From Erysipelotrichaceae bacterium (GTDB lineage: Bacteria > Bacillota_I > Bacilli_A > Erysipelotrichales > Erysipelotrichaceae): DNA of 64,000 bases. The translations under genes were made by a program, and so were the position numbers. Positions 63,241-64,000 of the stretch are shown here, piece after piece (the first letter of the stretch is position 1; each line of letters begins with the position of its first letter). The notes beneath the pieces are model-generated. The model saw only the letters and a list, made by a program, of their open reading frames with translations. It was not told where the DNA came from and made no database searches. The stretch lies in NCBI GenBank assembly GCA_017405675.1, contig JAFRAB010000033.1:50669-114668 (forward strand), read 5' to 3'.

Positions 63241-64000
63241 ATGATTAATGTATATATTGTTTCAGGTTTCCTGGGTGCAGGAAAAACCACATTCATTCAG
63301 AAACTGCTGAATGAAAAGACTTTCGAAAAGGTAATGCTGCTGGAGAATGAGTTTGGTGAAGTAGGCGTTGACAGTGCCTTCTTTGATTCCGGGCTGAAGA
63401 TAAAAGAAATCAATAACGGCTGTATCTGCTGTTCATTACAGGGGGATTTTGAAGATGCCCTGGAAGAAATAGAAGAAATGGGCGTAACCGATCTGATCAT
63501 TGAACCGTCAGGTGTCGGCAAGCTTTCTGAGATTATCAATGTCATCAGAGAAGATGACGATTACCGCATTGTTTCACACATCTGTATCGTTGATGTCAAA
63601 ACATGCCGTAAATATCATCTGAACTTCAAGGAATACTTCGATGATCAGGTTAAGGCAGCTAATGCCGTGATTCTTTCACACGTTGACGTATGTACTGAAG
63701 AACAGCTTCAAAAAGCCGAACAGCTTATAACAGAGATAAATCCTGATGCTGAAATCACCAACGTCCCTGTAAGTGAAATGTCAATTGAGGAACTGCTCGA
63801 TATCATTGTAAACGGCGGTGACATTCTTCCTGAATTTGAAGAAGAGCATCATCACGATGACGATGATGACGACGATGACGATGATGAACACGAACATGAA
63901 CATGAACATCATCACCATGATCATCACGAGCACCACCATGAACATCATCACCATGATCATCACGAGCACCACCATGAACATCATCATCACCATCATCACC
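63241..64000 (+). CDS. COG0523 (CobW/ZNG1) metallochaperone GTPase, 3' truncated
   Basis: GTPase of the G3E family that delivers metal, often zinc. N-terminal P-loop SGFLGAGKTTF, Glu-rich ENEFGEVGVD, the CxCC metal motif Cys61-Ile-Cys63-Cys64 and a GTP-binding SHVD in place of NKxD. From about residue 203 the sequence becomes an Asp run then His/Glu/Asp repeats, a metal-binding linker. The frame is open at the window end (253 codons seen); the C-terminal CobW_C domain is not visible. CAGGAGG precedes the ATG. Confidence 0.92.
   Translation, partial: MINVYIVSGFLGAGKTTFIQKLLNEKTFEKVMLLENEFGEVGVDSAFFDSGLKIKEINNGCICCSLQGDFEDALEEIEEMGVTDLIIEPSGVGKLSEIINVIREDDDYRIVSHICIVDVKTCRKYHLNFKEYFDDQVKAANAVILSHVDVCTEEQLQKAEQLITEINPDAEITNVPVSEMSIEELLDIIVNGGDILPEFEEEHHHDDDDDDDDDDEHEHEHEHHHHDHHEHHHEHHHHDHHEHHHEHHHHHHH
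63901..63972 (+). repeat. 36-bp tandem repeat encoding a histidine-rich segment
   Basis: Two exact 36-bp copies (63901-63936 and 63937-63972) encode HEHHHDHHEHHH twice; a third copy starts at 63973 and soon diverges. In-frame, so copy number could change without breaking the gene. Confidence 0.93.

Noticed and set aside
63841..64000. CRISPR-like short repeats at the right edge
   Set aside because: Repeats are contiguous, in-frame His codons of the COG0523 gene with no unique spacers.

Overview
The window is 64 kb of densely packed core chromosome from a low-to-moderate GC Gram-positive bacterium (Bacillota). PolC-type replicase, RNase Y, long HPF, SepF, DivIB, two T-box leaders, class B-like RNase P RNA and a complete comG operon all point there. 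Gene order resembles Bacillus in blocks (rplU-prp-rpmA, rimP-nusA-rnpM-infB-rbfA, comGA-GG, sepF-ylmH-ileS, trmH-pheS-pheT, pgsA-pncC-recA-rny-ymdB, rnjB-ftsK, pyrH-frr-uppS-cdsA-dxr-rseP). Missing linkers (ylxQ, truB, ribF, divIVA), mollicute-like RecA changes and a divergent EF-P suggest Erysipelotrichia or a close relative; this is inference. No insertion sequence, prophage, tRNA, rRNA or CRISPR array was seen. Every gene except ispG is on the + strand.

Layout: truncated gdhA (1-1127); rplU-prp-rpmA with a leader (1146-2233); obgE-ruvA-ruvB (2248-5217); murG-murB-divIB-yloU-fakA (5242-10131); recG-rnc-polC (10137-17209); rimP-nusA-rnpM-infB-rbfA (17251-21954) meeting ispG tail to tail; rpmG and a metallo-hydrolase (23068-23930); comGA-GG (23977-27457); efp, a 1113-codon acidic tail-anchored protein of unknown function, cmk, der, gpsA (27527-34560); hup; a DUF2779 nuclease and hpf; sepF-ylmH; T-box(Ile)-ileS; a PrsW-type protease and an SpoU methyltransferase; T-box(Phe)-pheS-pheT; yebC; rnpB; pgsA-pncC-recA; rny-ymdB; a ferredoxin; miaB-rnjB-ftsK; pyrH-frr-uppS-cdsA-dxr-rseP; and a COG0523 metallochaperone cut by the right edge.

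The genes serve translation (ribosomal proteins, initiation factors, EF-P, synthetases, RNA modification), RNA processing (RNase III, Y, J2-like, P), replication and recombination (PolC, RecA, RecG, RuvAB), envelope growth and division (MurG, MurB, DivIB, SepF, FtsK, UppS, CdsA, PgsA), isoprenoid synthesis (Dxr, IspG) and DNA uptake (ComG).

Most unusual observations: the large repeat-bearing acidic tail-anchored protein; an EF-P whose tip residue 32 is Met; an RNase J2-like protein that has lost several metal ligands; intrinsic terminators whose stems begin on the second base of stop codons, some followed within a few bases by genes lacking a Shine-Dalgarno; a palindromic rbfA/ispG junction that gives both proteins the same C-terminal residues; and a long out-of-frame comGE/comGF overlap.
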